A stretch of DNA of 64,000 nt from assembly GCA_021229015.1 (NCBI GenBank), contig CM037781.1, positions 67,228,345-67,292,344 on the forward strand, written 5' to 3'. The notes under the pieces were generated by a model that did no database searches, was not told where the DNA came from, and saw only the letters and a program-made list of their open reading frames with translations. This stretch comes from Solen grandis. Lineage: Eukaryota; Mollusca; Bivalvia; Adapedonta; Solenidae. Shown here piece after piece: positions 1 to 12,911 of the stretch. The first letter of the stretch is position 1. The number at the start of each line of letters is the position of its first letter. Position numbers and translations under genes: made by a program.

Positions 1-2024
1 TGCAGAGATGGGGGAAATTGAAGGATTTGGTGGAAGATGACAATTGAAGGGAAATTATCAGAAAATATTTAACATGTGAGTGCAGATGTTGTGAAGGACA
101 ATGTTGCTGATGGTGACAATGTTGAAGAGTGATAATTGTTGGGATGAATGTGACAGCCAACTTATTGCTGAAGATAGCATGGAAAAGCCGGTATGATGAA
201 GAAAAGAGATTGTATGACATAGGAAATTACGACATTGCAGGAAACCATACGTTTGCATTGTGAAGGAAGTGCATTCATCAAACTTTCTTGTCGACTTTTT
301 GCATACGGCAATCAATATAAACAAAAATTCTTTTTGTTGGCACAATTAGTTTTGGTATTGATATCAGGCTAACAATGACTTTTTTGACTGCAATTCTAGA
401 GGAAACAAGAAAATGCTTGAAAGTTTGTTCATCCTATCACTAAGCTTCCTTGGTGTAACTACTTGATATGATCAGAGACTTAACATGCTAAAAAAAGTCA
501 AGTCTGTTCCTATTTGCTTTTATATGAAGTTAATATGCATTTAAGTCACATATAACATTCATTTGTATGGTTTATACTCTTTGATTTTTATTGAACTCAG
601 TAAAATTTCTTTGCCATAACAAAGCCTTTCCTTGATGTTGCAAATATCACTTTAAAGTTAGAAAATAGAAGACACTTATGATATTATCATAGTAAATACG
701 TTCGGTATTTTTGAAATTGAATAAAGCATTATGTTAATTTTATTCTATGTAATAGTTTAAATTTCTTTTAAAGTTTCAGCCCAATGAAGTATTATTTATT
801 CCTTCCTGTAACAAAACTGTTCTTTCATGTAATATAACAATCCCTGACATAACACATCACTATTTTGGAAATTATTTTCTTATAAAACAATATATAGCTA
901 TTATCGTTTCAGTATTTTGATAACATAAGTCTGCTTTATCGGTCATATAAAAGACACTATAATCATGGCCATACGTTACACACTGTTAGATTTTCGACAT
1001 TTTTACATGCCCTTAACGTACACTCCTAGCTAAAGTTAAAACAACATTGATTTAAATAAAGTTGATTTGATTTATTAGAATGTATCTTGCTTGAAGTGCC
1101 AAGTGGCAAAATATACCAAATTATTTGATTATAGCGGTAACATATTTGCATTTCGATTCGTTACATGAAGGAAATTCAATTATCCATGACCACACTTAAA
1201 ATCATTTTCAAAGACATATACTGCAAAATGTCGGTCATTGTAGCTTGGTCTACCTGGGAGAGACTTCTATTAAGTTGTTTAGTGGGTTCATTTACCTCTG
1301 AAAGTTTTTCGAAAAATTCTATTTCGAAGAATTTTTTTCCTCTCCATTTTGTTGCAAAGATATATTTTGACTCATATACGTGTAGGCATAATCCATATAA
1401 ACTGCGACCCTGCATGCCAACATTTTAGAAAAGCATTTTAGTATTGTGTGTATAATGTACGGCCAAAAGTTAACAAATTTATGAGGTGTTGGGGTTACGA
1501 ATTATTTGATTGAAGATAATCCGAATTCGAGCAGTTAAGTAAAGGTGTTCAATACAACGAACATCATCATAAAATACTATGCGTAATATCACAGTAACCA
1601 ACAAGAGTCCTTAAACATTGAATGGCAAACCTAGATAGATACATAGATATATACATAGCTAGATAGATAGATAGATTTCGGTATACATGGTTAATAGCAT
1701 TCAATAGATCTTTACATATAGTTTACTATCAAATTAAGGAAACAAAAAACATGCGTGTCTAAAAAGTCCTTTAACACTGAATGACAAAAATGAAGAAAAA
1801 AAGTAAAACATCCCATTAATTACTGTCGAAGATCTTCACAAAAATAGAATCTGCAGGTATATTTATGCAAAAAAGCTGAATGACGATCAAATAATATCGT
1901 ATATTAATTGACCTCAGTTTTATCAATTCCTTATCAGTCCTGTCATATATATGTATGCATTTATGACATAGGAAAGTCTAACTCAGGAAGGATTGACGCG
2001 GTAGTGGTGAAGCAATCTTGCAAT
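1..2024. other. AT-rich non-coding DNA upstream of the C1q gene
   Basis: No gene is supported here. The reading frames present are short and low in complexity, and none matches a family I recognise. A degenerate GATA-type microsatellite lies near 1632-1676. The last part, before 2025, is presumably promoter and 5' leader of the C1q gene; an in-frame stretch without stops runs from 1908 but has no upstream ATG in that frame, so 2025 is the likely start. Confidence 0.6.
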
Positions 2025-3539
2025 ATGGCCGCTGTCTCTTGTGTTTATGCCATAGTGCTGCTGTTTTGTGTCCCTGGCTTCTGCCTGTCTCTGAAAACAG
2101 AGGATGTTGGTGCGTTGGGGGACGAAATCCCAAAGGCAAATGAGGAAATTATGATAAAATCCGCTGAGGAGCGAGAGAGGGAAATACTTCGGAGACTGGT
2201 GACTCTACATGAACGTGAGGAACGTCTAGAAAAACGCCTCCAACTGATCGAGAAACATGAAAACCGTTATGTGGAACTCATGGGACGAAATGGTTATTTA
2301 GAAACACGTGTTGAAGAAATGGAGGAAAAAGTAGTGAATATGGAGCGTATTATTACAAAGTTTATCTCGCATGAAAGTATATTGAAAGAAACGATTCTGA
2401 AGTTACAAGACCGAAACAGTGATCTGGAAGATCAAGTGAATTACATTGTCAGTCAACATTTGAATCTGTCTCAATCTGTGGAGGAAATGCGCACAAGGGA
2501 GAGAAAGTTACAAGCAAAAGTGGACAATTGGATCAGTCTCATACAGGATAAAAACGATGCGAAACAGACTTCGAACACTGACCACTATGAGCAAACTGCA
2601 TCATATCCTTTTGATAAAACACAGTTCAACAAAACAAGTCTAGATACGCCTGCTGCGGATGGGTGGTTGGGCCAAGTCGTAGAGGTATGTGAGGTAATAG
2701 AGAGAGGAGGCGATTAATTATACATGTACAAAAAACGTGTATCTTCATCTTGACCCATGCAAAATTAACTTTTAATAGACTTTTCTGACACCTTTGACAC
2801 CTTAACAACCATTCATATGGGTGCAAAAAATATAACTATGGCTTCAATTTTACATCAGTTATTATCAGAGTTAAATTAAGCAATATTGCAAGAGACACAA
2901 CTATTTAAAAATGGCATTGCGAAACGTCAAGTAGTCTATCAAAAACTACACTAAATCTCCTGGTGTGTTAATGCTGTTTGTGTTTGTCATTTCACCCCAA
3001 CTAAAGTGAAATACGCAAATAATGTTTCACTCTTCACTCCTAAGCATGTTAGCTTTTAAATATTTTTTTTCAGACGGCCTATCCATGGAACGTACAGACG
3101 AGAAAACAGCAACATCGAGGTGGCTTTCTTTGCAAAGGTCCACAGTACTATTCAGCATTTAGGGCTGAATCAGAATATTGTTTTCGGAGACGTTATCACA
3201 GATATCGGTAACTCCTACCAAAAACGCCACGGACTTTTCATCGCACCAGTATCGGGTGTCTATGTATTCTTTTCTTCCATCATGGCAAATAATAACAATC
3301 GGGAAATTTCGTGCAAGATTGTTGTAAACGGCAGCGGAAAAGGCTACATCTATGCAAGAGGAACCGATCACAGATACGACCAGGGATCCCAGATGGTTGT
3401 CGTCCAATTGTCGGCCGGGGACGATGTGGCTGTACAGAACTATGGGAACACTGATGAGAGTGTGTATGCGGCTGGATACACGACTTTCTCCGGGTTCCTG
3501 CTCTACCCCCATTCTTTCTCACCATCCCTTATTGGTTAA
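2025..3539 (+). CDS. Secreted coiled-coil C1q-domain protein (C1qDC), two exons
   Basis: Predicted secreted lectin-like protein of the C1q/TNF superfamily; in bivalves such proteins are mostly pattern-recognition or haemolymph proteins (family knowledge). Exon 1 starts at ATG 2025. Residues 1-22 are a signal peptide (hydrophobic core AIVLLFCVPGFCLS). About residues 38-175 form a strongly charged heptad coiled coil that takes the place of the collagen stem of vertebrate C1q. Exon 2 (from 3074, stop at 3537-3539) encodes the C1q domain from VAFFAKV near 3120. The PROSITE-type C1q pattern is met at every position (F, D, Y, F, G, Y, F) except the last aromatic, which is Ser. The intron has a strong donor (GAG|GTATGT, exon end 2684) and a strong acceptor (polypyrimidine-CAG, exon start 3074), but joining these two breaks the frame. 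Frame-preserving alternatives are 2662 to 3074 (367 aa) or 2684 to 3120 (359 aa). Identity as a C1q protein is sure; the exact splice is not. Confidence 0.88.
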
Positions 3540-6500
3540 CGCGACTGACTTGTCCTACACGAGGCTTTACTTTCCCTTCCATGCATTTTATTACCTCTAT
3601 ATACACGATAATTCGACTGACATTTTATTGAATTAGGACAATAGACAAAAATATCGATGACAGAGAAGTCATTTACGAGTATTCCATGCTCAAGAGCATG
3701 GTCACCGTAAAAAAACCCTGAGAAATACCCATCCATGAATATCATATCTCGTTAAGCTCGTAAAGTTTTTCCTAGCTTCAATCACACGAGACCTTACGTA
3801 GCGCTAAGAAATATTTATACTTAGGTAGGCCTACTTATGAGGTGGGATTTCATCATCCCTTGTCTTCTGATAAAAACTGCCAAAGTATTTCATTTCTCAA
3901 CAAATGGTGCAAATCATTAGTGTACCGATAATTACCATGTTAACTCACCCATGCACTTGAATATTTTGTAAAACAAGTTAAAAGAATTCAAGAATTACAG
4001 AGCACTAAGTACTTGGCCTGGTAAAAAATATATATTGACGTCAAGTCTATAAAAATGACGTCACTTACGTTCAATTATCGGGCTCAATTTGGTGAATTTG
4101 AAGGACGGAGAGAAAGAGTAAGAAAAAGAAATGATGAAAACTGTGCTAGATTTATAATAGAAAAAGATGAAAATAAATAGAATATTTGTGAATTTTACTG
4201 TAAGATCGCATTTTCGTATTTTCTTTCACTTGCCATATAAAAATGCAAATTGTCAGGTTCGGCTGAATGTAGACTTACTGAAAAACGTCAGTCTATTGTG
4301 GTATCTCTAAGCTATCTTAAAGACATTAAAGGCCGAGCAAAACGATACATACGTGAGCTTAATCAAAGCAGAGTTCCGAACAAAATCAAGTTTTTCCTTC
4401 TCACAGTTCATGTTAACTTTGGAAAACCCGCATGTGGGATGTCCAAAATAACAACAACAAAAAAAAAAAAACTCGGATAACTTGGCTATCTGCAAAAATA
4501 ATAATGCAACATGTCCGAAATGTTACAAGAAAGATAAAGAAGTCACAAATCCGAGTGACTACATAGACTTGCAGATGTAGCCTGTGGCAAAGTATATACA
4601 TGTAGGCATATCTAATTTTAGTGTGTTATATGTGGCGATTCTGCCAGATGATCAAAATGTGTGTTTAATGGAATGTACGGCTGCATGATTATCGTTGAAT
4701 TTTTTTACTGAAAATTGTGAATATGAGTATTTTAGTTAAGACGTGCAATGCAGAGAATTATGCGGATTATTCATTTGTGATAAATCTGGCGTTATTTAAG
4801 GTAAGGGAAATAACTTAACTAGCCTAAGATATGTATCTTGATTCATTTGCGCCCTTTCGCTATACTGCCTATAATTAAATTTTGTTGAATATGTACTTAT
4901 GGGAATGTTGTCGTTACATTTATTCGTGGAAACTTGTCTAAGAAAACACAAGGAATTTTAAATGAACGGTTTTCGTAGAGTTTAAACCCAGCACGAAATC
5001 AACGAAAGTCAGTGTCTCAAGAAAACTATCGATTTCACATTATCCAAACCTTTGAATTAATGCAAATAACTCAAAAACAAAACGAAAATATTATTTAAAA
5101 ATAACAAATAACAATATTCACATTCTTTTCAAAGCATTTACATTCATTAAAAGTAATTTCAATAGAGAGATGCATATCCAATTTAAAATGTTAGTTTGAA
5201 ATTAAATACTACCTGAACATAATAATGTATGTTCAAAAACGAACGAACAAAATAACGTGTTAGATCTACCGACTTTATTTCATTTATTTTCATACACACA
5301 ATACTTTTTATTATTGACTTCAGTTTCACTTAAGTTTTATTTTTGGCCATTATAGTTTTTGGCCATGCCATATGTGACATTTCTGAGTGTTAACGGTAAT
5401 ATGCCAAGGACATCTGAGGATGATATGAACATCGCAACAACATCCAGGTGAACATCTTGAAAATAGTTGGCGAGGCACCAGGTTCACCAGAACCGCAGAA
5501 CATCATTGAAATATATCGAAGTCTCAAAGCTAAAAAGCAATATCTATGAAAAAAATGTCGTATTTCCCATTTGTTCTAGATTAAATCATAAAACGGTACA
5601 ATATGTGTTTGGTTTTTGCTTTTTTTTACACGGCCCTTTTCTGCGGTTCTCGTGCCTATATTCTCCGACATGCGTCCACCTGGCATCGAGGGACATTCCT
5701 CTGACAACGTCGAGCAATGCCGTATCCTTACCGTTCCACGTATGAGGTCACGTGATTGATCGAATTGACACCGCCATCCCCTATCAGCCCTATCACCAAT
5801 CTCTAACGCAGGAGATCATCACACCACTACGCAGAAGATACAATAGGAACATCTCGCATATTTCTTAGAAATATCTAATACATATCTACTGGACTGGGCC
5901 GGGAATGTCATTGTATCTGATATAGAATTGTTGTTTTGTCCCTAATATTTATGTCATCTATCAAAATGAGATGAGTGAATATTTATCACCTCGGACAAAA
6001 ATTGTAACAGAAGTTATATGGCCATTTTTACATTTCCTGGCAACATTTTTAGAAAATAAGTTTGCTTTGAATTGGGAAAAACTGATTGATATTTTTTTTT
6101 AGCCCGTGAGTCGGTGAACAAAACAACGCGCGATTTGAACCATATTTCAAATAATGATAATAATGACAATTTATGTATTTGTGCAAATACGCCGTACCGG
6201 TATCAGCTGAAATATCACAATTCTACAGATAGAAATATGGCAGTTCTGAATAGTTTAAATTAAGGTATTTAAAATTAAAAAAAAAAAGTAATATTACTGT
6301 TTAAATATCAAGTATCACACTAAATAGAGAATTTAGTTCATAATATACGTCATGTAGGTATTTTGCCAATGGTATACACAATGCAAAACATATCGTGCAC
6401 AAATAAACATTACAGAATGAGATAGTTAAAAATCATTTTAAAATTTTAATCCAATTTTAAAAAAAATCAAAGTGTTATTCTATATCACACGTGTGAATAT

Positions 6501-8394
6501 AGAATCTCTGGGCTAAATGACATTCCGTTTTATCGTAATGCTACATAGCAACACTTACCTTTGTTCACTTTTAACAAACAAAATATAAACAAATTAATCA
6601 ATCAAATAAAAAACAGAGATATAAATATCTAAAATGTAGCTTCGTGTAAAAAAAATGATAAAAAAATGACAACGGGAAAATACATTTTGAACGCCCCTCG
6701 TCTCTGAGGCTCCTAGTCGTACATTATGATCGTCCCTCGATGAGCCAATACACAACAGTTCCTGATGTGTCAGCCACACATATTCCTGTAATTTCAAGGC
6801 AATACTTTAGATCAATACTCAAGGATACCAGCTTGTGATGCCTGCACGATGAGGTACTTAGCTTTTTCTTGTTTATATAGCTTATATTCATTTACCACTA
6901 ATTTGAATAATAATTTGGCGGGATTTGAAGAGTATATTCTGAAAGTGCACATTGAACATGCGGGGATGATTACTTTCATTTTCTGTCGTTATCAGATTCG
7001 GGGTTGTAACAGCTCACGATTTTTACTGGTTTCCGCAGATTTCTAGAAGGCCGAATGATTTCATCCATTCCCTCTGAATCATCCCAGGATGGTTCTGCAC
7101 AGAAACAGATTATGTTTAAAAAGTTAAATATATTTTGAATTTGATATGTTCCATTAACTGCTGTGGTGTAGTTCTATAGCAATTAGTGTCTTTCATAGGA
7201 ATTGTGTGTTACACTGATCAGATTTATTTCCTCAATATATGCATTAGCATCATTTATTGAATTGATTCATGCACAGCACCATTAGATGTGTATATGCTTG
7301 TGTGAATTCATTTCAGAAGTAAACATTCATTAATTGAAAATACATAATTGATTTAATTAAGTTAATGGTTTCTTGTACAAATCTTTATCACAGTCAATGA
7401 AGGAATGAGACATGTTTCTGCTGATTCTGTATGAAATAACTTTAAATGAGCATGTAATGATTTACATTCAGATTGCTTTAAGCATGTTAATTTATAAGTT
7501 AATTAAATTGTCATAAATAATTATCATAATTGCGATGACTCATGTTTAAATCCCCCAAGCAGAAAATCCTTCTAAATGGATAAATATGGTGAGGAAAAAA
7601 AAAAATTCCATACTGACCATATACATGTATGCAAAGACATTCAAGGAAACAAGCTTTGTGACTCATTTAAATTAAAAAGGCTTGTATTAAGTAGGTCAAA
7701 CATCAAGTAACTCAGTCTAATCAGATTTACACTTCTCCATACCTTCAAAATGAGGACTACTGTAAAACCTGTCCAGGATGATCCTTTCTTTCAGTCTGAT
7801 CAGGGTCACCAGAAAACAGGGTAGAATATGGCACTAACCAGCTGAATAATTGGTATTTGATATGCTTTTGAGATGAAGAGATTGATTAAGAATTGCGGTT
7901 GAGTATTGACTCAGCATGTTGCACGATTTGCAAAACCTAATTGAGTTAATGCCAGCCAGTTCTGAAATCATCCGTTGGAAGTCAATTTTCAAAACGAAAT
8001 ATTGTATTTGTGTAACATTGTTAAAGTAGCCAAGTTATGATAAACTGGTGTCATTTGGGGATGTTCATGAAGCTTTGAGAAACATTTATGACCAATGTTT
8101 TTTTTGTATTTTTGTATTTTCCCAAAATTATTCAATTCTGAATCCCAAAGGCAAACTAGCTAATACTTAAATTGTTCTATGTGAATTTGGAACAATTTGT
8201 TGATCAGCAATTTGCATTTGTGAATTTAACATTAGTCATGATATTTGCTAGCCATAGAGAGTTTTGACCCTAGGATTGGATAGGAGTCGAGGATATAACC
8301 CTGTGCTAAAATCATGACAAACTGTTGTAGATATAAGAAGTTGTAATATGATGTCTTGGCATCATATTGTTATTGGCTAACTGGGAAGTAATAC
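3540..8394. other. Non-coding stretch between the C1q gene and the 27-bp minisatellite
   Basis: No convincing gene. An AATAAA at 4172-4177 could serve as polyadenylation signal for the C1q gene, which would give a 3'UTR of about 640 nt. A more GC-rich patch at about 5640-5870 stands out from the AT-rich surroundings and contains short open frames, but none could be tied to a splice-consistent exon. The remainder is AT-rich, with poly-A and poly-T runs, and I see nothing else in it. Confidence 0.5.
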
Positions 8395-9395
8395 ATGCTG
8401 CAATATTATGGTAATGTCACTTTTTTATCATGTTGTAATGCCATAGTAATGTCCCTGAGATGTGGAAACACATTGTCATGCTATGGTATTGTCATTGGAG
8501 TGGTATGTCATGGTATTGTCACTGGAGTGGTATGTCATGGTATTGTTACTGGAGTGGTATGTCTGGTATTGTCACTGGAGTGGTATGTCATGGTATTGTT
8601 ACTGGAGTGGTATGTCCTGGTATTGTCACTGGAGTGGTATATCATGGTATTGTCACTGGAGTGATATGTCCTGGTATTGTTACTGGAGTGGTATGTCACG
8701 GTATTGTTATTGGAGTGGTATGTCATGGTATTGTCACTGGAGTGGTATGTCATGGTATTGTTACTGGAGTGGTATGTCATGGTATTGTTATTGGAGTGGT
8801 ATGTCATGGTATTGTCACTGGAGTGGTATGTCTTGGTATTGTTACTGGAGTGGTATGTCACTGGAGTGGTATTTCCTGGTATGTCACTGGAGTGGTATGT
8901 CCTGGTATTGTTATTGGAGTGGTATGTCATGGTATTGTTACTGGAGTGGTATGTCTTGGTATTATTATTTGAGTGGTATGTCATGGTATTGTTACTGGAG
9001 TGGTATGTCATGGTATTGTTACTGGAGTGGTATGTCCTGGTATTGTTATTGGAGTGGTATGTCTGGTATTGTTACTGGAGTGGTATGTCCTGATAGTCAC
9101 TGGAGTGGTATTTCATGGTATGTCACTGGAGTGGTATGTCCTGGTATTGTTATTGGAGTGGTATGTCATGGTATTGTTACTGGAGTGGTATGTCCTGGTA
9201 TGTCACTGGAGTGGTATGTCCTGGTATGTCACTGGAGTGGTATGTCCTGGTATTGTTATTGGAGTGGTATGTCTTGGTATTGTTATTGGATTGGTATGTC
9301 ATGGTATTGTTATTGGAGTGGTATGTCATGGTATTGTTACTGGAGTGTATGTCATGGTATTGTTACTGGAAGCATGCTGTCATAATATTGTCACT
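8395..9395 (+). repeat. 27-bp minisatellite, about 34 units
   Basis: A tandem array with a 27-bp unit built around GGTATTGTTACTGGAGTGG followed by TATGTCAT. The regular part runs about 8482-9395; degenerate forerunner copies begin near 8395. Some units are shortened by loss of a 9-bp block (e.g. around 8860-8900 and 9100-9240). Because 27 is divisible by three and the unit has no stop in several frames, long open frames arise on both strands; these are not genes. Unit-to-unit changes are mostly C/T substitutions. Confidence 0.95.
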
Positions 9396-9461
9396 GGTCC
9401 TTTTATCAAGTTTGTTCAAATCATTAAGGGTGTAATAATACGCTAAAGCTATGATAAGATA

Positions 9462-9506
9462 CATATCGCGATACACTGGTCACAATACGATACGTATCAC
9501 GATATG
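9462..9506. repeat. Short imperfect inverted repeat
   Basis: CATATCGCGATAC (9462-9474) and GTATCACGATATG (9494-9506) are inverted copies with one mismatch, just downstream of the minisatellite. Probably the terminus of an old repeat; no second end was found. Confidence 0.35.
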
Positions 9507-9689
9507 GGCTTTTAAGTTTTGTCAACCTTGTTTCATATCTTTAAATGAAGAGTGAATTAAGAAACAAAAGAACATTCTCATTTGTTTAATATATTAGACA
9601 TAATTTTTATCTAAATAAATACAAATTAGGATGTTCTTTCTGTAGAAGCAATATCTTTTTTTAAAGTCATTAACATAAAAACACTTTTT

Positions 9690-10525
9690 AACCAGGTTTT
9701 CCGAAGGAAAACTCTGGTTATTAGATTGGGGTATGTCGGTGGGCGTGCGCGTGGGCATAAACAATTTCTTCTGTGCGCAAACTTTTACAGAAGCATTATT
9801 ACGTAGTGGCCTGGCGCATATTGTCAGGGTTTTGTGGTTTGACTATTTTTGATGCAGTTATGGCCCTTTGCTTACATGTAATATAAGGGAAATATTCTTC
9901 TGCCAACTTCTCATTTCAATATTTTACAGAAGCATTATTACATAGTGACCTGGTGCATATTGTCAGGGTTTTGTGGTTCGACTATTTTTGATGCAGTTAT
10001 GGCCCTTTGCCCCTTAACGGATGTAATATAAAGGGAAATATTCTTTCATGCACAACTTCTACATTTCTTAATAAATTTTGTCCATACTTTAACAGAAGTA
10101 CCTTCAGTTAGTTACCCTGGAGAATATTACCTGTGTTTTGCAGTTTGACCATTTTTGATGGAGTTATGCCCCTTTGATAAAATTCCTTGTCCTGAGCATA
10201 ACTCCTACATTATAAGAGGTATTGACTTGAAACTTTATAGGTGCATACATCTCATTGAGGCGGAATGCAGTGCATAGGAACCTCACTCTGTGGTTCATAA
10301 TTTTGGAGTTACATGTTTGCCCCTTCGTAAAAATTCCTGATATGGAGATAACTCTTAATTTTAAAATATGAGAATGTTTTTTTTTTTTTTCCATAGTTAT
10401 TTATTTTTGCATTATATTTAATAGACATTGAGCACAAAATTATTTGACTGATACAAATAATCTGTACTGGGACAAAACATTGCGAAAAGAAAACCTGGTT
10501 TTGTGACAATTCCTGTCACTTGTTT
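9690..10525 (+). mobile_element. Non-autonomous element with AACCAGGTTTTC ends (HINE/Helentron-like)
   Basis: The left end AACCAGGTTTTC (9690-9701) is itself the arm of a hairpin that closes near 9720. It is repeated in inverted form as GAAAACCTGGTT at 10489-10500 (12/12). Beyond this is a short hairpin, GTGACA (10503-10508) with TGTCAC (10514-10519), and the end TTGTTT. Inside are tandem, diverging copies of a block of about 139 bp (starts near 9783 and 9922, third weaker copy near 10085). Subterminal inverted repeats, internal tandem repeats and a 3' hairpin, with no protein frame, are the layout described for Helentron-associated non-autonomous elements; the class assignment is inference. 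Confidence 0.65.
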
Positions 10526-11002
10526 ATATGATTTAATTTGTTGTTCACTGATAAAAATCTTGTTTTAACCTCGTTAAATAATCAAAAGTAATACCAAAAC
10601 TACATGATCATGCTGTATTTATTGCAGAAAATGAAACTTATAAGACTTATTTTAAATGTTTATTCCATAATAGACGTCAGCAAGACAACAACTTAAATAT
10701 TTTCAAAGAAATCACTGAAAATGATACTTGAGTTGAAGCATCCACATTTATACCAAGGAAAAAACACATGCAGTGCCTTCCAATGGGATGAAGTTTTGAT
10801 TTCAAATGTTCGATTAGCGATAATTTGCATCAAGGCATTTAACTGATCCATTTTATATTTATTATCAGTATCTTTCATGTAGTTACCTGTTGAAATTTGG
10901 CTCCTTTATTCAAAAGGCAAACTGATCAATCAATTGATTAAAAAATACAGAGGTCATCAAACGTTGTTTATCGCATAATTATGGTGGCCATTGTGATGAT
11001 TA
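10526..11002. other. AT-rich spacer, no feature seen
   Basis: Non-coding sequence between two mobile elements. No exon, RNA gene or repeat could be supported. Confidence 0.5.
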
Positions 11003-11014
11003 CACAATTTTAGC

Positions 11015-11273
11015 GGGGCCGCCGTGGCCGAACGGTTACAGTCGTGGACTACAAATCTCTCAGCTCCTCACCGCTGTGGTTCAAATCCCGGTAGGGACTT
11101 CGGATTTTTCATGCGAGGAAGCCTTCCAGCTGGCTTGCGGTAGGTCGGTGGTTCTACCCGTGTACCTCTGTGTACTCGGGGTCTTCCTCCACCTGTAATT
11201 GGCTGGACGTCGCTATATGATTGAAATACTATCGCAGCGACGGTAAACCCCAATACAACAACAACTACAACAG
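11015..11273 (+). mobile_element. tRNA-derived SINE with perfect 12-bp target duplication
   Basis: The head is tRNA-like. An A box (TGGCCGAACGG, 11025-11035) and a B box (GGTTCAAATCC, 11078-11088) form an internal RNA polymerase III promoter. A body of about 160 bp follows, of the kind shared by mollusc SINEs with a conserved central domain (ending near GGACGTCGCTATATGA), then a CAACAACAACTACAACA tail. The 12-mer CACAATTTTAGC is present at 11003-11014 and again at 11274-11285, so both insertion borders are defined. A second copy of the same family lies at 18508-18759. Which named domain family it belongs to (Nin, Meta or other) cannot be settled by eye. Confidence 0.9.
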
Positions 11274-11285
11274 CACAATTTTAGC

Positions 11286-12811
11286 AGTAAAACAGTAGCT
11301 GGTAGAGAGCTTGAAAGATGTTAACCAACATTATGAACGATACTATCCAAGTATTCTGCATCATTGCATAATTAGGAAGTATTAGAATGCGTGTTGATTG
11401 GAGAACATACCAAGGTGTAAACCGTTACACCTTCACAAATCATAGCCATGGGGTCAGAATTGACCACGCACAATGTTGACTTGTTTTGTTTAAATTACAT
11501 AAACTTACATGAGGTAGCTATGACCTTCGATTTTCAACCACAGGTACTTGTGTGTGAAATTGAACTTTGACCTTGTATGATCATGACCTTCTTTTGAAGT
11601 TTCTTATTTTGACAGCAAGTATTGTTTGATGTGTGGCATTGAACTCCGACTATGACCCAGTAATCTACTTATGATTTTTTATAATACACACTTCAAATTT
11701 GGACCACAAATACTCTTTATTTATGGAATTGAAATGATCTTGCTGTATTATGCATGGATTATGTGTTGAGAACATAATAATTGTGTAAGCAATGAAGGCA
11801 ATATTTTTCAGGTGAGCGTACATGCATCCAACATGGCAATATGCTCGGAGGGTTTAACTGTGGCTTGATTTGTAAGCTTGTAATCAGTGGCATGAAATTC
11901 TATATTGGCAGTTTACAAAATCCAATACATGTACCCCAAACCATATAATTACACTGATTTCCTCAATAATAAGACAGGTGTCCCAGGTCATTTATTCTAC
12001 CCCTGCCTCATTATACCTGTAATTTAGATATACCTGTAAATATAGTGGTCATGACCTCTGACCTATTTTCCATCACACGCAATGATGTATAGAATATATT
12101 TACTAAACAAACAAAATTGACTAATCAGCATCTAGATAAACCAGACAAGTCTCGAAGATGAATGCAAGTGGCTAGTTTATACTGATTGGTCTTTATGTTG
12201 ATGAAGCAACTATTTAAGCTTTATTTCAGCTACTAGAGTCTCTGTACTAACTGCCGCTTCAAACAACCCCTAGTATGGTCACTTGGATTTTCGTGTAGAC
12301 TTTCAGAAGGTTTTAAGTCATTCTCAGCTTGTACTTAATTGGGTGTTGATGAATGACCGTAATGGTAAACTCAAAAGCAAAAACACAAGAACTATTTTAA
12401 ATCCAAGTAACGGGTAGATATGGTTCACTGCTCCTTAGTACCTTAGGGATGGAAAAGAACACTGTAACTGCAGACTTTTGAAATTAGTACTGGAGGTATA
12501 ATTGGGTATTTCCATAACTTTGTACCCCTTCATATTATAGAAAGTCCCTTCAATTTTTGAGGTACATGGCAAATTTTGGGAGTAAAAAGCCCTCTGCAGT
12601 TGGCAAGTAGAAATGCTAGATAGGTCTTAGTCTATTCTTGCTTTGACTTGATACACCAACGTGTAGGATTTAGCATCTGTTTGAGTGGTATGTGGTACAG
12701 TGGTAGTTCAGCCATGAGTGTGACCTTTGACCCTGAGCAATGATTAAGGAGGTTGGTAATAACTCACCTGGTACCTCAGGTATGCATGACTCAGGGTTTG
12801 GGATGCTGATT
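11286..12811. other. Non-coding DNA left of the first assembly gap
   Basis: No gene is seen. About 11420-11840 is rich in TGACC/GACCTT motifs and ends in CAGGTGAGCG near 11810-11820. This resembles a decayed copy of the AGCTCAC-type element found at 12912-18484. The remainder is unremarkable. Confidence 0.4.
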
Positions 12812-12911
12812 NNNNNNNNNNNNNNNNNNNNNNNNNNNNNNNNNNNNNNNNNNNNNNNNNNNNNNNNNNNNNNNNNNNNNNNNNNNNNNNNNNNNNNNNN
12901 NNNNNNNNNNN
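12812..12911. other. Assembly gap (100 N)
   Basis: Exactly 100 N, a conventional placeholder for a gap of unknown size. The sequence resumes in the middle of an AGCTCAC-type element (matches the copy at about 17121 onward), so the missing part includes that element's 5' end. Confidence 0.98.

Noticed and set aside
58..345. Minus-strand frame of 95 codons
   Set aside because: Cys/His/Ser-rich composition of AT-rich DNA, no recognisable domain, no splice context.
8395..9395. CRISPR-like array
   Set aside because: Units are contiguous direct repeats without unique spacers, and the context is eukaryotic.
8460..9446. Several long open frames (up to about 300 codons) on both strands
   Set aside because: They are read-through of a 27-bp tandem repeat with no stops; no Met-initiated, family-like protein.
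11015..11090. A tRNA gene
   Set aside because: A and B boxes are present, but the sequence continues into a SINE body with a tail and target duplications, and the cloverleaf does not close as a mature tRNA.
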